A stretch of DNA of 60,189 nt from Neptuniibacter pectenicola. Lineage in GTDB: Bacteria > Pseudomonadota > Gammaproteobacteria > Pseudomonadales > Balneatricaceae. The notes under the pieces were generated by a model. That model had not been told where the DNA came from. It saw only the letters and a program-made list of their open reading frames with translations, and did no database searches. This document shows, one piece after another, positions 29,086-37,808 of this stretch. The position numbers were made by a program, and so were the translations under genes. Position 1 is the stretch's first letter, and every line of letters begins with the position of its first letter. The stretch covers positions 1-60,189 of the forward strand of contig NZ_LUTS01000013.1 in assembly GCF_001597735.1 (NCBI RefSeq). The letters run 5' to 3'.

Positions 29086-29934
29086 TTATAGATCAATTTG
29101 GATGTTATCAATCAGACGTGCTGCTCCTATATAAGCAGCAGCTAAAATAACGATTTCATGATCTGTGTCGGTAGCCGGTTGTAAATCAGCGCGGCGGCAG
29201 ATCTGATAGTAGTCTCGTTTGAAGCCCACCGCTTCAAGGGTCGCTTGGGCCTGCTCTTCTATATCGGCAAAGGCTTTACTGCCACTGAGAAGCGCCGCTT
29301 TAGCGGTTTGTAGCGTTTGCTGCAGTGTCGGTGCGACCTCTAGCTCCTCAGGCGTTAAGTAGCCGTTACGGGAGCTTAAGGCTAGCCCCTTTTCGTTGCG
29401 GGCAATCGGAGCGCCCTGGATTTCGACAGGTAGGCTTAGGTCTTCAGTCATACGACGAATAACCATCAATTGCTGAAAATCTTTTTCACCAAAGATCGCA
29501 ACATCCGGCTGCACCATGCCGAAAAGCTTACAGACAACGGTAGCGACGCCACGGAAATGCCCCGGTCGTGTGATGCCACAATACATCTCTGAGATGACGG
29601 GGACTTCAACTTGGGTTTGTGCTTCTCGCCCGTGTGGATAAACCTCAGCATCCGTTGGCGCAAAAAGGTAATTGCATCCACGTGATGATAACTTCTGTTG
29701 ATCCGCCGCAAGGGTGCGAGGGTAACTGTCTAGGTCCTCACCTGCGCCAAACTGCAGTGGGTTAACAAAAATTGATGAAACAACAATATCGCTGCATTTT
29801 TTTGCTTGATCGATCAGTTGTAGATGGCCTTCGTGCAGGTTGCCCATGGTTGGGACAAAGCCTATACGTTTGCCTTGCGCGCGCTCTTGTTTAAGCGCAG
29901 CTCTTAATTCGGCTATAGAGTGTATCGTTTGCAT
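29086..29934 (-). CDS. panC: Pantothenate synthetase
   Basis: ATP-dependent joining of pantoate and beta-alanine. 282 residues with VPTMGNLHEGHLQLI (HIGH-like motif), FVNPLQF, FGEKDFQQL and the KMSKS-like LALSSRNGYL. It follows panB by two bases in a panB-panC unit. Confidence 0.97.
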   Translation of the reverse strand: MQTIHSIAELRAALKQERAQGKRIGFVPTMGNLHEGHLQLIDQAKKCSDIVVSSIFVNPLQFGAGEDLDSYPRTLAADQQKLSSRGCNYLFAPTDAEVYPHGREAQTQVEVPVISEMYCGITRPGHFRGVATVVCKLFGMVQPDVAIFGEKDFQQLMVIRRMTEDLSLPVEIQGAPIARNEKGLALSSRNGYLTPEELEVAPTLQQTLQTAKAALLSGSKAFADIEEQAQATLEAVGFKRDYYQICRRADLQPATDTDHEIVILAAAYIGAARLIDNIQIDL

Positions 29935-29936
29935 AC

Positions 29937-30731
29937 TTATTCGAATCCGTGTTCCTGAGCGGGGAAGGAGCCATCTTTAACCTCTTGAATATACAGAGAG
30001 ATCGCTGCTTCAATGCTGTCAGCATTTTGCATGTAGTTTTTTACAAATTTAGGGCTTCGGCCGGGTGTTATCCCAAGCATATCGTGCATCACTAATACTT
30101 GTGCATCAGTGTCTGCGCCCGCACCTATGCCGATAACGGGAACATCGAGTGCAAGTGTAATCTCTTTGGCTAACAGTGACGGAACACACTCAAGTAAAAT
30201 AATGCTGGCGCCCGCATCTTGTAATAATGCGGCATCGCTAAGCATCTGTTTTGCGCTTTCGCTATCACGTCCTTGAACGCGATAACCGCCAAGCTTATTT
30301 ACGGTTTGTGGTGTTAGGCCTAAATGAGCGCAGACGGGAATACCGCGCTCTGCCAGCATAGACACGGTATCAGCGAGCCATGCGCCCCCTTCAAGTTTTA
30401 CCATATTCGCGCCCGCTTGCATGAGTGCGGCAGAACTGTCCATCGCTTGCTCGGGGGTTGAATAGCTCATGAAAGGAAGATCCGCCATGATTAGACTGCC
30501 CTGATTGCCTCGTGCTACGGCTTGTGTGTGATAGGCCATCTCTTCAATGGTCACAGGAAGTGTGCTGTCATTGCCCTGGAGCACCATGCCTAATGAGTCG
30601 CCGACTAGAATGACTTCAGTTCCCGCAGCACTAATCAGGTGTGAAAAACACGCATCATAGGCTGTAAGCACTGCGAATTTCTCGCTAGCTTTTTTCATTG
30701 ATGACAATGTGTGCAGAGTTATTTTGCTCAT
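29937..30731 (-). CDS. panB: 3-methyl-2-oxobutanoate hydroxymethyltransferase
   Basis: First step of pantothenate synthesis (ketopantoate from alpha-ketoisovalerate and methylene-THF). 264 residues with [20 protein letters not shown], the catalytic-Glu region LECVPSLLA and [21 protein letters not shown]. Coupled to panC. Confidence 0.97.
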   Translation of the reverse strand: MSKITLHTLSSMKKASEKFAVLTAYDACFSHLISAAGTEVILVGDSLGMVLQGNDSTLPVTIEEMAYHTQAVARGNQGSLIMADLPFMSYSTPEQAMDSSAALMQAGANMVKLEGGAWLADTVSMLAERGIPVCAHLGLTPQTVNKLGGYRVQGRDSESAKQMLSDAALLQDAGASIILLECVPSLLAKEITLALDVPVIGIGAGADTDAQVLVMHDMLGITPGRSPKFVKNYMQNADSIEAAISLYIQEVKDGSFPAQEHGFE

Positions 30732-30771
30732 GGAATTCGCTTCCTAAGGTTACGCGTTGGCGCGATTATAC

Positions 30772-31257
30772 CTATATCTTTATCAGGCTGCCCATAGGAC
30801 ATGCTGTTAATAGTGCAGACAAAGGTAAGCCTTTTGGCGTAGTAAGGTTTGGGTCAATTTCCGCTAAGGGGTATAGAACGAAGCTACGTTCGTGCATATA
30901 AGGGTGTGGAACTTTAAGGCGTTCAGTATTTATGATCTGTTGATCATAAAGCAGAATATCGAGGTCGAGTGTCCTCGGCCCCCAATGTCGCTCCCGAATG
31001 CGTCGATGCTTTTGCTCTAACCCTTGCAGTTGGTCGAGCAAAGCCTCGGGGGGTAAGTCTGTTTCAATTTCTGCCACGGCATTAATAAAATCCGGTTGGT
31101 CTTGGGGGCCAACCGGTGCCGAGGCATATAAGGAGGATGCGGTAATTAGCGTGCAGTGATCGAGTGCCGCTAATTCGCTTAAGGCATTTGAAACCTGGCT
31201 TATGGGGTTGTCTAAATTACTTCCTAAGCCAATAAAACAACGAAATTTAGCTTTCAT
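30772..31257 (-). CDS. folK: 2-amino-4-hydroxy-6-hydroxymethyldihydropteridine pyrophosphokinase
   Basis: HPPK of folate synthesis. 161 residues: GLGSNLDNP, SSLYASAPVGPQDQPDFINAV, then the metal/ATP signature RERHWGPRTLDLDILLYD and VPHPYMHERSFVLYPLAEI. Its start overlaps the end of pcnB by 11 bases, indicating translational coupling. Confidence 0.96.
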   Translation of the reverse strand: MKAKFRCFIGLGSNLDNPISQVSNALSELAALDHCTLITASSLYASAPVGPQDQPDFINAVAEIETDLPPEALLDQLQGLEQKHRRIRERHWGPRTLDLDILLYDQQIINTERLKVPHPYMHERSFVLYPLAEIDPNLTTPKGLPLSALLTACPMGSLIKI

Positions 31258-32668
31258 TACCTGAACGTTCTTTTCTTGGCTTATTCGGTTTTTTACGACG
31301 AGAACGACGAGGTTTGTCGATCTTGTCTAAGCCGTTTAGCATCTCGCTTTGGGCTTCTGTGTTTGCATTCTGGAAATCGGTCCACCACTGGCTTAATCCG
31401 TCGAGCTGCTCTCCGCTGTTTTCTCGCAGTAGAAGTAGGTCGTAGGCGGCGCGGAATCTTGGCATCTCCATTAAGCGATGTGCCCGATGGCCTTGACGGC
31501 GAGGTAGACGTAACTGCATCTCCCAGATTTCACGAATCGGTGTAGAAAAGCGGCGCGGAATCGCTGTGGAGCGTACCTGTTCTGCAATCACTTGGTTTGC
31601 AGCTTCATGTAGCGCAGGTAGCGGTGGCATCTTTTGCTCTCGCATTAACTGTTGCATCCGTTTTTGCGTGGGATACCAAAGAATAGCGGCGAAAAGAAAG
31701 GCCGGGGTTACGCTTTTTCTTTGTGCAAGACGTCGGTCGGTATTTTTTAACGCATTCTCAATGAGTCGCTCAAGAGGCATATCTAAGTGAGGATCGTCTA
31801 ACAAGGTCTGGACCTGAGAGAAAATAGGTTCAAACAGTTCAAGGCGGCGTAGTTGTTGGTAAGACTGGAGTGCGTGGCCTGATTGGAAGAGCTTTAATGT
31901 CTCATCAAATAAGCGTGCAGGCGCTATACGTTTGAGCATAGGCGCTAATGCAGGGATTGGACGCTCAGACGCAGGCTCAATGGTGAAGTCTAGCTTAGCG
32001 GCAAAACGCGCAGCCCTCAGCATGCGAACAGGGTCCTCTTTGTAACGATCTTCAGGATCGCCAATCATACGAAGTACACCGTTCTTCAGGTCGTCAAAGC
32101 CGCTGGTAAAGTCATATACGCAATGGTCTTTAGGGCAATAATATAAAGCATTAACGGTGAAGTCTCGGCGTAGAGCGTCATCTTCAATGGTGCCATATAC
32201 GTTATCGCGCAGGATCATGCCGCTATCGCATTGCTCACCTGAGCCATCTTCTGGTTGGCTATCATGACTGGCTCTAAACGTTGCAACTTCTATTAGGTCA
32301 CGACCATAACGGACGTGAACAAGCTTAAAGCGACGCCCGATAAGTCGGCCCCGACGAAATAACTCGGCGGCTTCCTCTGGGTGAGCATTGGTTGCAACAT
32401 CAAAATCTTTAGGTTTTTTATTCAGCAGTAAGTCGCGTATGCAGCCACCGACGAGGAATCCGTCATAACCGGCATCTTGTAGACGATAGGCTACTTTTAA
32501 GGCGTTATCGTCTAGAAGCCGACGCGGAATTTTATGCTCTTCTTCTGATACTCTGTGCCGTTTGGCCTCGGTAATCATTGACGAGGGAGAGAGAGTGCCG
32601 TCATCGTTTTTAGAGTGTGGGTTGCTGCGGAATACTTTACCCAGCGCTTTGCTAATGGTTTTAAGCAA
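31247..32668 (-). CDS. pcnB: Poly(A) polymerase I
   Basis: Adds 3' poly(A) tails that promote RNA decay. The 473-residue protein has the class II nucleotidyltransferase core: GFLVGGCIRDLLL and catalytic Asp88/Asp90 in PKDFDVATNA, RRFKLVHV, then the RNA-binding body and a very basic C-terminal tail. The start is TTG (32668) with an AGG seven bases upstream; weak starts are also known for E. coli pcnB. A TTGAAA-N17-TATACC promoter lies at 32840-32812. Confidence 0.95.
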   Translation of the reverse strand: MLKTISKALGKVFRSNPHSKNDDGTLSPSSMITEAKRHRVSEEEHKIPRRLLDDNALKVAYRLQDAGYDGFLVGGCIRDLLLNKKPKDFDVATNAHPEEAAELFRRGRLIGRRFKLVHVRYGRDLIEVATFRASHDSQPEDGSGEQCDSGMILRDNVYGTIEDDALRRDFTVNALYYCPKDHCVYDFTSGFDDLKNGVLRMIGDPEDRYKEDPVRMLRAARFAAKLDFTIEPASERPIPALAPMLKRIAPARLFDETLKLFQSGHALQSYQQLRRLELFEPIFSQVQTLLDDPHLDMPLERLIENALKNTDRRLAQRKSVTPAFLFAAILWYPTQKRMQQLMREQKMPPLPALHEAANQVIAEQVRSTAIPRRFSTPIREIWEMQLRLPRRQGHRAHRLMEMPRFRAAYDLLLLRENSGEQLDGLSQWWTDFQNANTEAQSEMLNGLDKIDKPRRSRRKKPNKPRKERSGNES

Positions 32669-32775
32669 TGTGGTGCCTATTTTAGTACAAATTGAATAAT
32701 CTAATATGAGGGCCTACAGGCTAGGTGTATCTGAAGGATATTAAATCTTAACGATCCTTTTAGCCGTGTCCCTAT

Positions 32776-33086
32776 AAAAAAATCGGGTGCGCAATCATAT
32801 CATTGATAGAGGGTATAATGGGAGTATTAGGTGTTTTCAATTATAGAGTAAAACAAGAGGAGGGGATGGAATAGCTGACCGCATCTCAGGTAACAACGGC
32901 TATATGTGTTTCTTAGCTTGTTGTTATTTTTTCTAAGAGCCTTTTAGATCGTTACAACTTAGCTACGATCAGCTTTACTAAACCTCATTATTATTTTTAT
33001 TCGAGGCGGGTGCTTTTAAAATCTAATTCCAGTTTTTATTTTTATTAGTGGTCTAGTTTTTAAAGCGTGCTTCTTTTTGTTTTCGA
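32776..33086 (-). ncRNA. Predicted CrcZ-like Hfq/Crc-titrating small RNA
   Basis: Lies between cbrB and pcnB on the minus strand, where Pseudomonas encodes crcZ. It follows a -24/-12 promoter (start estimated near 33086). Four clusters of AAnAAnAA motifs are seen, reading down the minus strand: 33081-33071, 33046-33033, 33001-32988 and 32928-32918. The last (AATAACAACAA) sits in the loop of a TCTTAG/CTAAGA hairpin (32938-32911). Such motifs are the Hfq/Crc binding sites through which CrcZ relieves catabolite repression. The 3' end is uncertain: T7 at 32782-32776 has no strong stem, so the RNA may end elsewhere or run into pcnB. No protein frame is supported. The rest of the 617-bp gap is described under the neighbouring sites. 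Confidence 0.68.
32812..32840 (-). promoter_or_regulatory. Candidate sigma-70 promoter for pcnB
   Basis: On the minus strand TTGAAA (32840-32835), 17 bp, TATACC (32817-32812), about 145 bp ahead of pcnB. Confidence 0.4.
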
Positions 33087-33096
33087 ACTAATATAG

Positions 33097-33112
33097 TGCA
33101 TGACATGTGCCA
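33097..33112 (-). promoter_or_regulatory. Sigma-54 (-24/-12) promoter
   Basis: Minus strand TGGCAC-ATGTC-ATGCA (33112-33097) gives GG-N10-GC exactly and matches TGGCAC-N5-TTGCA at all but one position. CbrB, an NtrC-family activator, is encoded immediately upstream. Confidence 0.68.
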
Positions 33113-33139
33113 TGTTTTAAAAACCCTTTTAAAACATGG
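33110..33139. repeat. 13-bp inverted repeat overlapping the -24 box
   Basis: CCATGTTTTAAAA (33110-33122) and TTTTAAAACATGG (33127-33139) are perfect inverted repeats around ACCC. The outer end coincides with the TGG of the -24 element. It could be a cbrB 3' hairpin, a bend between enhancer and promoter, or an operator. Confidence 0.6.
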
Positions 33140-33183
33140 TGTTATTATTTTTGTGCTTTTGGATCACCTACTTTGGTACTGAT

Positions 33184-33267
33184 ATTGTTACTGGTTGTTA
33201 CGCTTAGGTGTTGCTGTGTGGGTAGTAAGGTAACACCTTGGTTGTTACCTTGTTGTTATGGTTGTTA
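33184..33267 (-). promoter_or_regulatory. Candidate CbrB enhancer: phased TAACAA/GTAACA array
   Basis: Five direct copies of TAACAA(C/T) on the minus strand at 33267, 33258, 33247, 33200 and 33190 (9-11 bp steps within groups), plus one TGTTAC in reverse at 33235-33230. AAGGTAACA/TGTTACCTT (33227-33251) is a 9-bp inverted repeat. It sits 100-180 bp upstream of the predicted RNA start, a normal enhancer distance. Confidence 0.5.
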
Positions 33268-33285
33268 GACTTTTATCTAATTGAA

Positions 33286-34686
33286 TTATAATAAGTTTGC
33301 TTGCTTTTTGCTTTTGCGTGGAATGCCTAATTTTTGACGGCGCTCCCATAAGCACTTTCGGCTTACCCCGAGTTTCTTCGCAAGCTCTGTTTCGCTAAGT
33401 TTGTCTTGATTTTCTATGACAAAACGTTGGAAATAATCGTCTAGGGATAAATTAGCTTGTTCTTCGGTGCTAAGCGTAGCGTCCGGTTCGGGGATGCGTG
33501 CGGCGAACTGTGTTTCCAGTTCATCAAGGGATGCTTTAGGTATGTCGAGGCCTAATACATCTAATGTGATCAGGGAGCCTTCGGCGAGAATAACCGCACG
33601 CTCAATGGCATTTTCTAATTCTCGCACATTGCCGGGCCAGCGGTAGGTGCTCATGGCCTGTCTAGCTTCGTGAGAGAAATGGTAGTTAGTGACGTTCATG
33701 CGTCGGCATGCATTAACCAGCATCTGATCGGCGATCTCTAAAATGTCTGAGTCACGCTCTCTTAATGGTGGAATGCGCAACTCCATAACATAAAGACGGT
33801 AGTAGAGGTCTTCTCGGAATTGGTTTTGTTTGGCCAGTTCTTTTAGGTTTCTATGGGTCGCTGCAATAAGGCGGACATCGACTTTCTTTGAATGAACTGA
33901 ACCTACGCGACGTATCTCACCTTCCTGAAGAAAACGTAACAAGCGAGCTTGCGCCTCAAGAGGAAGTTCACCAATCTCGTCGAGGAATAGGGTTCCACCA
34001 TCAGCGGCTTCGAGTAAGCCGCTGCGGCCAACATTAGCGCCGGTAAACGCGCCTTTTTCATGACCAAATAGTTCCGATTCAATTAAGCTTTCGGGTATGG
34101 CGGCACAGTTAACCGAGATCATGGGTATATGTGCGCGGTCGCTTTGCTCATGGATTGAGCGTGCGGCGAGCTCTTTACCGGTGCCAGATTCGCCTTGAAT
34201 GAGTACGGTTGCATGGGTGCGTGCGATTTTTGTAATGCGCTTGGCTAGCTCTTGCATAGCAGCGCAAGAACCTAAAATATGCGTTTGGCCGGCATTTGTG
34301 TTCGTTTGTAAGGTGTTAGCTTGGACGGGGTTGTTTGTTTTGCCGTCAAGAATGCTTCTAACGGCGAGGAGCATCTCGTCGTGATCAAAAGGTTTCGCTA
34401 TATAGTCAACCGCGCCTAGTTTCATCGCGTCCACTGCGGAGCGTAGGCTCGCATAGCTCGTCATAATGAGGACCGGTACGGATTTGGCCAGTTCGATAAG
34501 GTCGGTGCCTGGCGCACCCGGCAAGCGGAGGTCGCTAATGATGAGATTGAAATCTTCTAATTTAAAGCGACGGGTGGCTTCATCAACCGATGCGGCATCC
34601 TCCACTTCAAAGTTGTTTTTTTCGAGCAGCCTGCGTAATGCGGCTCGAATAATAGCTTCATCTTCTACAATCAGAATTCGACTCAT
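33286..34686 (-). CDS. cbrB: CbrB-type sigma-54-dependent response regulator
   Basis: 466-residue NtrC-family activator. Receiver domain about 1-115 with phospho-acceptor Asp52 and Lys98; AAA+ domain about 135-370 with GESGTGKE (165-172) and the sigma-54 contact GAFTGA (212-217); Fis-type HTH at the C-terminus ([24 protein letters not shown]). Its place between cbrA and pcnB identifies it as CbrB, which in Pseudomonas controls carbon/nitrogen source use largely by activating CrcZ. The start lies 22 bp after cbrA with AAGG upstream. Confidence 0.92.
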   Translation of the reverse strand: MSRILIVEDEAIIRAALRRLLEKNNFEVEDAASVDEATRRFKLEDFNLIISDLRLPGAPGTDLIELAKSVPVLIMTSYASLRSAVDAMKLGAVDYIAKPFDHDEMLLAVRSILDGKTNNPVQANTLQTNTNAGQTHILGSCAAMQELAKRITKIARTHATVLIQGESGTGKELAARSIHEQSDRAHIPMISVNCAAIPESLIESELFGHEKGAFTGANVGRSGLLEAADGGTLFLDEIGELPLEAQARLLRFLQEGEIRRVGSVHSKKVDVRLIAATHRNLKELAKQNQFREDLYYRLYVMELRIPPLRERDSDILEIADQMLVNACRRMNVTNYHFSHEARQAMSTYRWPGNVRELENAIERAVILAEGSLITLDVLGLDIPKASLDELETQFAARIPEPDATLSTEEQANLSLDDYFQRFVIENQDKLSETELAKKLGVSRKCLWERRQKLGIPRKSKKQANLL

Positions 34687-34708
34687 AAGCTCTCTACCTT
34701 ACATCCCA

Positions 34709-37642
34709 CTATCTCGCGCGGTCAGGATCTTCTGTCCATCTCAGGCGCGGGAGCGTTATTGCCACTTGAGTGCCTTTCTTCTGTTTGTTGTTGGCAGGGC
34801 TTAGTATCTCAATACTACCATAATGCTCTTCAATTATGTTATAGACTAATGATAGTCCTAAACCTGTCCCTTGGCCTGGGTCTTTTGTTGTAAAGAAGGG
34901 CTCAAATAGACGCTCTTTCGATTCGTCGGTTATGCCGCTGCCTTCATCGGTCACACGTAAAATGACGGTCTCTGTTGTTTCCTCGGCTTCCAGCCAGATT
35001 TTATCCTGATTTTTTGACGCGTCACTGGCATTTTGTAACAGGTTAACAAACACTTGATGCATCTGCTGAGGGTCTCCGACAATTCTTAAGTTGTCGGGGA
35101 TCTGGTTGATGTACTGTAAATGCTTACCGTGACTGTCCAGTGAGAGGAGGTGGATCGCTTCTTCTGCGCACTGGGCGAGGGAAACAGGGAGTTGCTCACG
35201 GTCGGCTTCTGGTCGTCCAGCATGAGCGAAACGTACCAGTGATTGTACTATGCGGCTGATACGCTTAGTTTGATCAACGATCTGATCACCGGTTTCCAAA
35301 ATGTAAGGGTTGTCTGTTTCGAGTTTTAAATTTTGCGCTAAGCAGGCGATCCCGGTAACAGGGTTACCTATCTCATGGGCAACACCGGCAGCAAAGCGCC
35401 CAATGGAGGCTAAGCGTTCATTATGGGCGAGCTTGTCTTGCATGTTTTTGGTGTCGGTGTCATTTTCCAAAAGAATAACCATGCCTATATCTCTACGCTC
35501 TTTAAGAATAGATTTATGGAGGCTAAACCAATGGGTGTGCCCATCAATAATAAGTTTTTGTCCTAGCTGGTGGTCTATAGGCGCGTCAACAAACTGTTCG
35601 AGCACTTCGCTCCACGGGTTGCTGTTACTGCTTAGGGCACTGCCGATCACCTCTTCGTTGAGTATATGGGTTAAACGCTCCATCTCATGGTTCCAGAATA
35701 GTACCTGACCTTCCGTATCTAAGGTGCAGACACCTATCGGTAGTTTTTGCAGTGTTAAACGGTGATAGCGTCGCATCTCATCAAGTTCAGCAGCAAGGCC
35801 TGTGAGCTGTAATTGATAGTCTTCCAATTGATTTTCAATTAAGTGCACATTACTGGCTTTGAAACCGACCCCCATAGGGTCTGCTGGACGGTCAATCGGC
35901 TCCAGTAAAGCCGCGGCCTCTACTGGGCCTAGCAGGCCTGAGAGGTTGTTTTCTAACATTGCTCTTAAGCGCAGTAGGTCAACGGGGCGAATACTGTCTG
36001 GATGAATGTTCATGCTATCCAGCGCTTGCTGAACTTCTCTCTCTGCTGCTTTTCGCCCCAGTCTAGATGCGAGCATCTCGGTGAAATCGCTGATGCGTGA
36101 AGCGCGGAGGTTGGTTGTGTTTGTTTTTTGCAGCGCATTCATTAAGCAGGCTTGGGCCGCTTGGGATTCCTCGGATGATTGAGGCGTAAAGAGGGAAACA
36201 ATGGTCATAACTGCGGTGTTGACTAATAACGACAGGATGGCGATATGATCCCAGTTACTGTTATTGATATTGAACGGGAGTGTTTCTAGGGGTGATGCGC
36301 TCAATACAGGGATTAACATACTAAATAACCAGATTCCCATACCTGATATTAAACCCAGCAGTAGTCCCCAGCGGTTTGCGTGCTGCCAAAAAAGCGTAAC
36401 AAGCAATCCGGGTAAAAATTGCAAAAAGGCCACAATGGCGACGATGCCCATTTGATGAAGATCGAAGTGGTTACCTATCAGGCGGTAAAAGAGATAACTG
36501 CCTAAGATCATCGCCATAATTAGAATACGTCTTAGCCAGAGTAAACGTGCATAAAAGCGAGACGTTTTAGGTTTTGGGATAAGCGGTAAAATGACATGGT
36601 TTTGCAGCATGGAGGCGAGCGCAACGGTGGCGACAATCATGATGCCACTGGCTGCCGATAGCCCACCAATAAAGGCGATGACGGTTAACCAAGAGGAGTC
36701 CAGCATCAATCCTATGTTTAAGATGATGAACTGCGGGTCGCCACCTACGTTTAAGGATTGGCCCGCCCAAATAATCGGTGGTACGGAACAGGCGAGTAAG
36801 AGTAAGAAAAGGGGCATCGCCCAGGTCGCTTTATAGAGCGTTTCATCTGAGGAATTTTCAGTAAACAGCATGTGAAAGGTATGGGGCATGACAATTGTGG
36901 CAGCAAAAAACGCCAATATGAGCGTACGCCAAGCTTCACTATTAACGGGTGTTTTTAGCTGCTCGACAATCTCAGGGTGTTGGGTGATAAAGCTTCCTGT
37001 TTCGCCGATGCCGCCGAGAATGCCAAAAATGGCGAAGCCCGCAATGATGAGCAGCGCGCTCAGCTTTATGACGGACTCAACTGCCATCGCCACCATTAAA
37101 CCACGATGATTGGTTCTGAGTGAGGCATGCCTGGCACCAAATAAAATCGAGAAGAGGGCGATAATAAAACAGAATCCAACGCTGATCTGGTCAGCACTGA
37201 ATTGATCGTTAAGGATGTACAGTGTATCGGACACGGCCTGTATCTGTATGGACAGCATAGGCAGAGTGGCGAAGACGGAAATCAACGCAGTAAGGGTACC
37301 AACCGATCCGCTTCTAAACCGGAAGGCAAATAGATCGGGCAGTGAACTTAATTGATATGTGCGCGTGATACGTAGAATAGGAATTAATAACGCCGGTGCT
37401 AATAGAAAGGTCAGTACGGGGCCGAAGTAAGAGCCGAAAAAGCTGTATCCCGACTCTTTGGCTAGGCTGAATGCGCCGTAGAATGTCCAAACACTGGCGT
37501 ATACACCGATCGAAAGTACATGGGTTAGAGGGTGACGAACAAGTTTTTTAGGCAGTACGCCACGTTCTGTTAAATAGGCGGTCCCAAATAAAAACAGGAG
37601 GTAAGCAACGCCGATCAATATCAGTGACGGTAAGCTAAACAT
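34709..37642 (-). CDS. cbrA: CbrA-type transporter-sensor histidine kinase
   Basis: About 977 residues. An SLC5/sodium-solute-symporter-like domain with about 13 membrane helices (to about 500) is followed by a STAC-type linker, a PAS domain (LQKLPIGVCTLDTEGQVLFWNHEM), HisKA with phospho-acceptor His756 (AAGVAHEIGNP) and HATPase_c (N box NLLQNASDA, DEGSGI, GQGTGLGLSL). CbrA of Pseudomonas has this same unusual architecture and size. The ATG at 37642 (MFSLPSLILIG) has AGAGGG nine bases upstream; an upstream TTG adds six residues. It overlaps the small cbrX-like gene by eight bases. Confidence 0.93.
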   Translation of the reverse strand: MFSLPSLILIGVAYLLFLFGTAYLTERGVLPKKLVRHPLTHVLSIGVYASVWTFYGAFSLAKESGYSFFGSYFGPVLTFLLAPALLIPILRITRTYQLSSLPDLFAFRFRSGSVGTLTALISVFATLPMLSIQIQAVSDTLYILNDQFSADQISVGFCFIIALFSILFGARHASLRTNHRGLMVAMAVESVIKLSALLIIAGFAIFGILGGIGETGSFITQHPEIVEQLKTPVNSEAWRTLILAFFAATIVMPHTFHMLFTENSSDETLYKATWAMPLFLLLLACSVPPIIWAGQSLNVGGDPQFIILNIGLMLDSSWLTVIAFIGGLSAASGIMIVATVALASMLQNHVILPLIPKPKTSRFYARLLWLRRILIMAMILGSYLFYRLIGNHFDLHQMGIVAIVAFLQFLPGLLVTLFWQHANRWGLLLGLISGMGIWLFSMLIPVLSASPLETLPFNINNSNWDHIAILSLLVNTAVMTIVSLFTPQSSEESQAAQACLMNALQKTNTTNLRASRISDFTEMLASRLGRKAAEREVQQALDSMNIHPDSIRPVDLLRLRAMLENNLSGLLGPVEAAALLEPIDRPADPMGVGFKASNVHLIENQLEDYQLQLTGLAAELDEMRRYHRLTLQKLPIGVCTLDTEGQVLFWNHEMERLTHILNEEVIGSALSSNSNPWSEVLEQFVDAPIDHQLGQKLIIDGHTHWFSLHKSILKERRDIGMVILLENDTDTKNMQDKLAHNERLASIGRFAAGVAHEIGNPVTGIACLAQNLKLETDNPYILETGDQIVDQTKRISRIVQSLVRFAHAGRPEADREQLPVSLAQCAEEAIHLLSLDSHGKHLQYINQIPDNLRIVGDPQQMHQVFVNLLQNASDASKNQDKIWLEAEETTETVILRVTDEGSGITDESKERLFEPFFTTKDPGQGTGLGLSLVYNIIEEHYGSIEILSPANNKQKKGTQVAITLPRLRWTEDPDRAR

Positions 37643-37805
37643 CGGTGCGTTCCCTCTCAACCAAAAAAGCGATCAATATGATGGCTAGCCAAATAATGTA
37701 AGGGAGGTACCACGGTGCATCGATACTTTGCCAGCTATCGATGACCAGTGGGACAACTAAATAAAGCATGAGAATAAGCAGTATCAGTAATCGATGAAAA
37801 TACAT
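37635..37805 (-). CDS. cbrX: Small membrane protein CbrX
   Basis: 56 residues, too short for most gene callers. It begins MYFHRLLILLILMLYLVVPL, then DSWQSIDAPWYLPYIIW, then a second hydrophobic stretch and a charged end (ERERTDV): two membrane segments with a short loop. It starts three bases after the gluQ stop, with TAGG as ribosome site, and its TAG overlaps the cbrA ATG by eight bases. A small ORF called cbrX occupies this position in Pseudomonas and is translationally coupled to cbrA; function there is little known. Confidence 0.82.
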   Translation of the reverse strand: MYFHRLLILLILMLYLVVPLVIDSWQSIDAPWYLPYIIWLAIILIAFLVERERTDV

Positions 37806-37808
37806 AGC

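Noticed and set aside
32814-32819. Perfect TATAAT on the plus strand in the cbrB-pcnB gap, suggesting a plus-strand RNA
   Set aside because: No -35 at proper spacing. The same bases are the reverse of the minus-strand pcnB -10 region, and no plus-strand gene follows.
32866-32874. ATG-GAA-TAG directly after a strong AGGAGG sequence
   Set aside because: A two-codon frame on the strand opposite to the small RNA; the purine-rich stretch is probably part of the RNA's complement and not a ribosome site.
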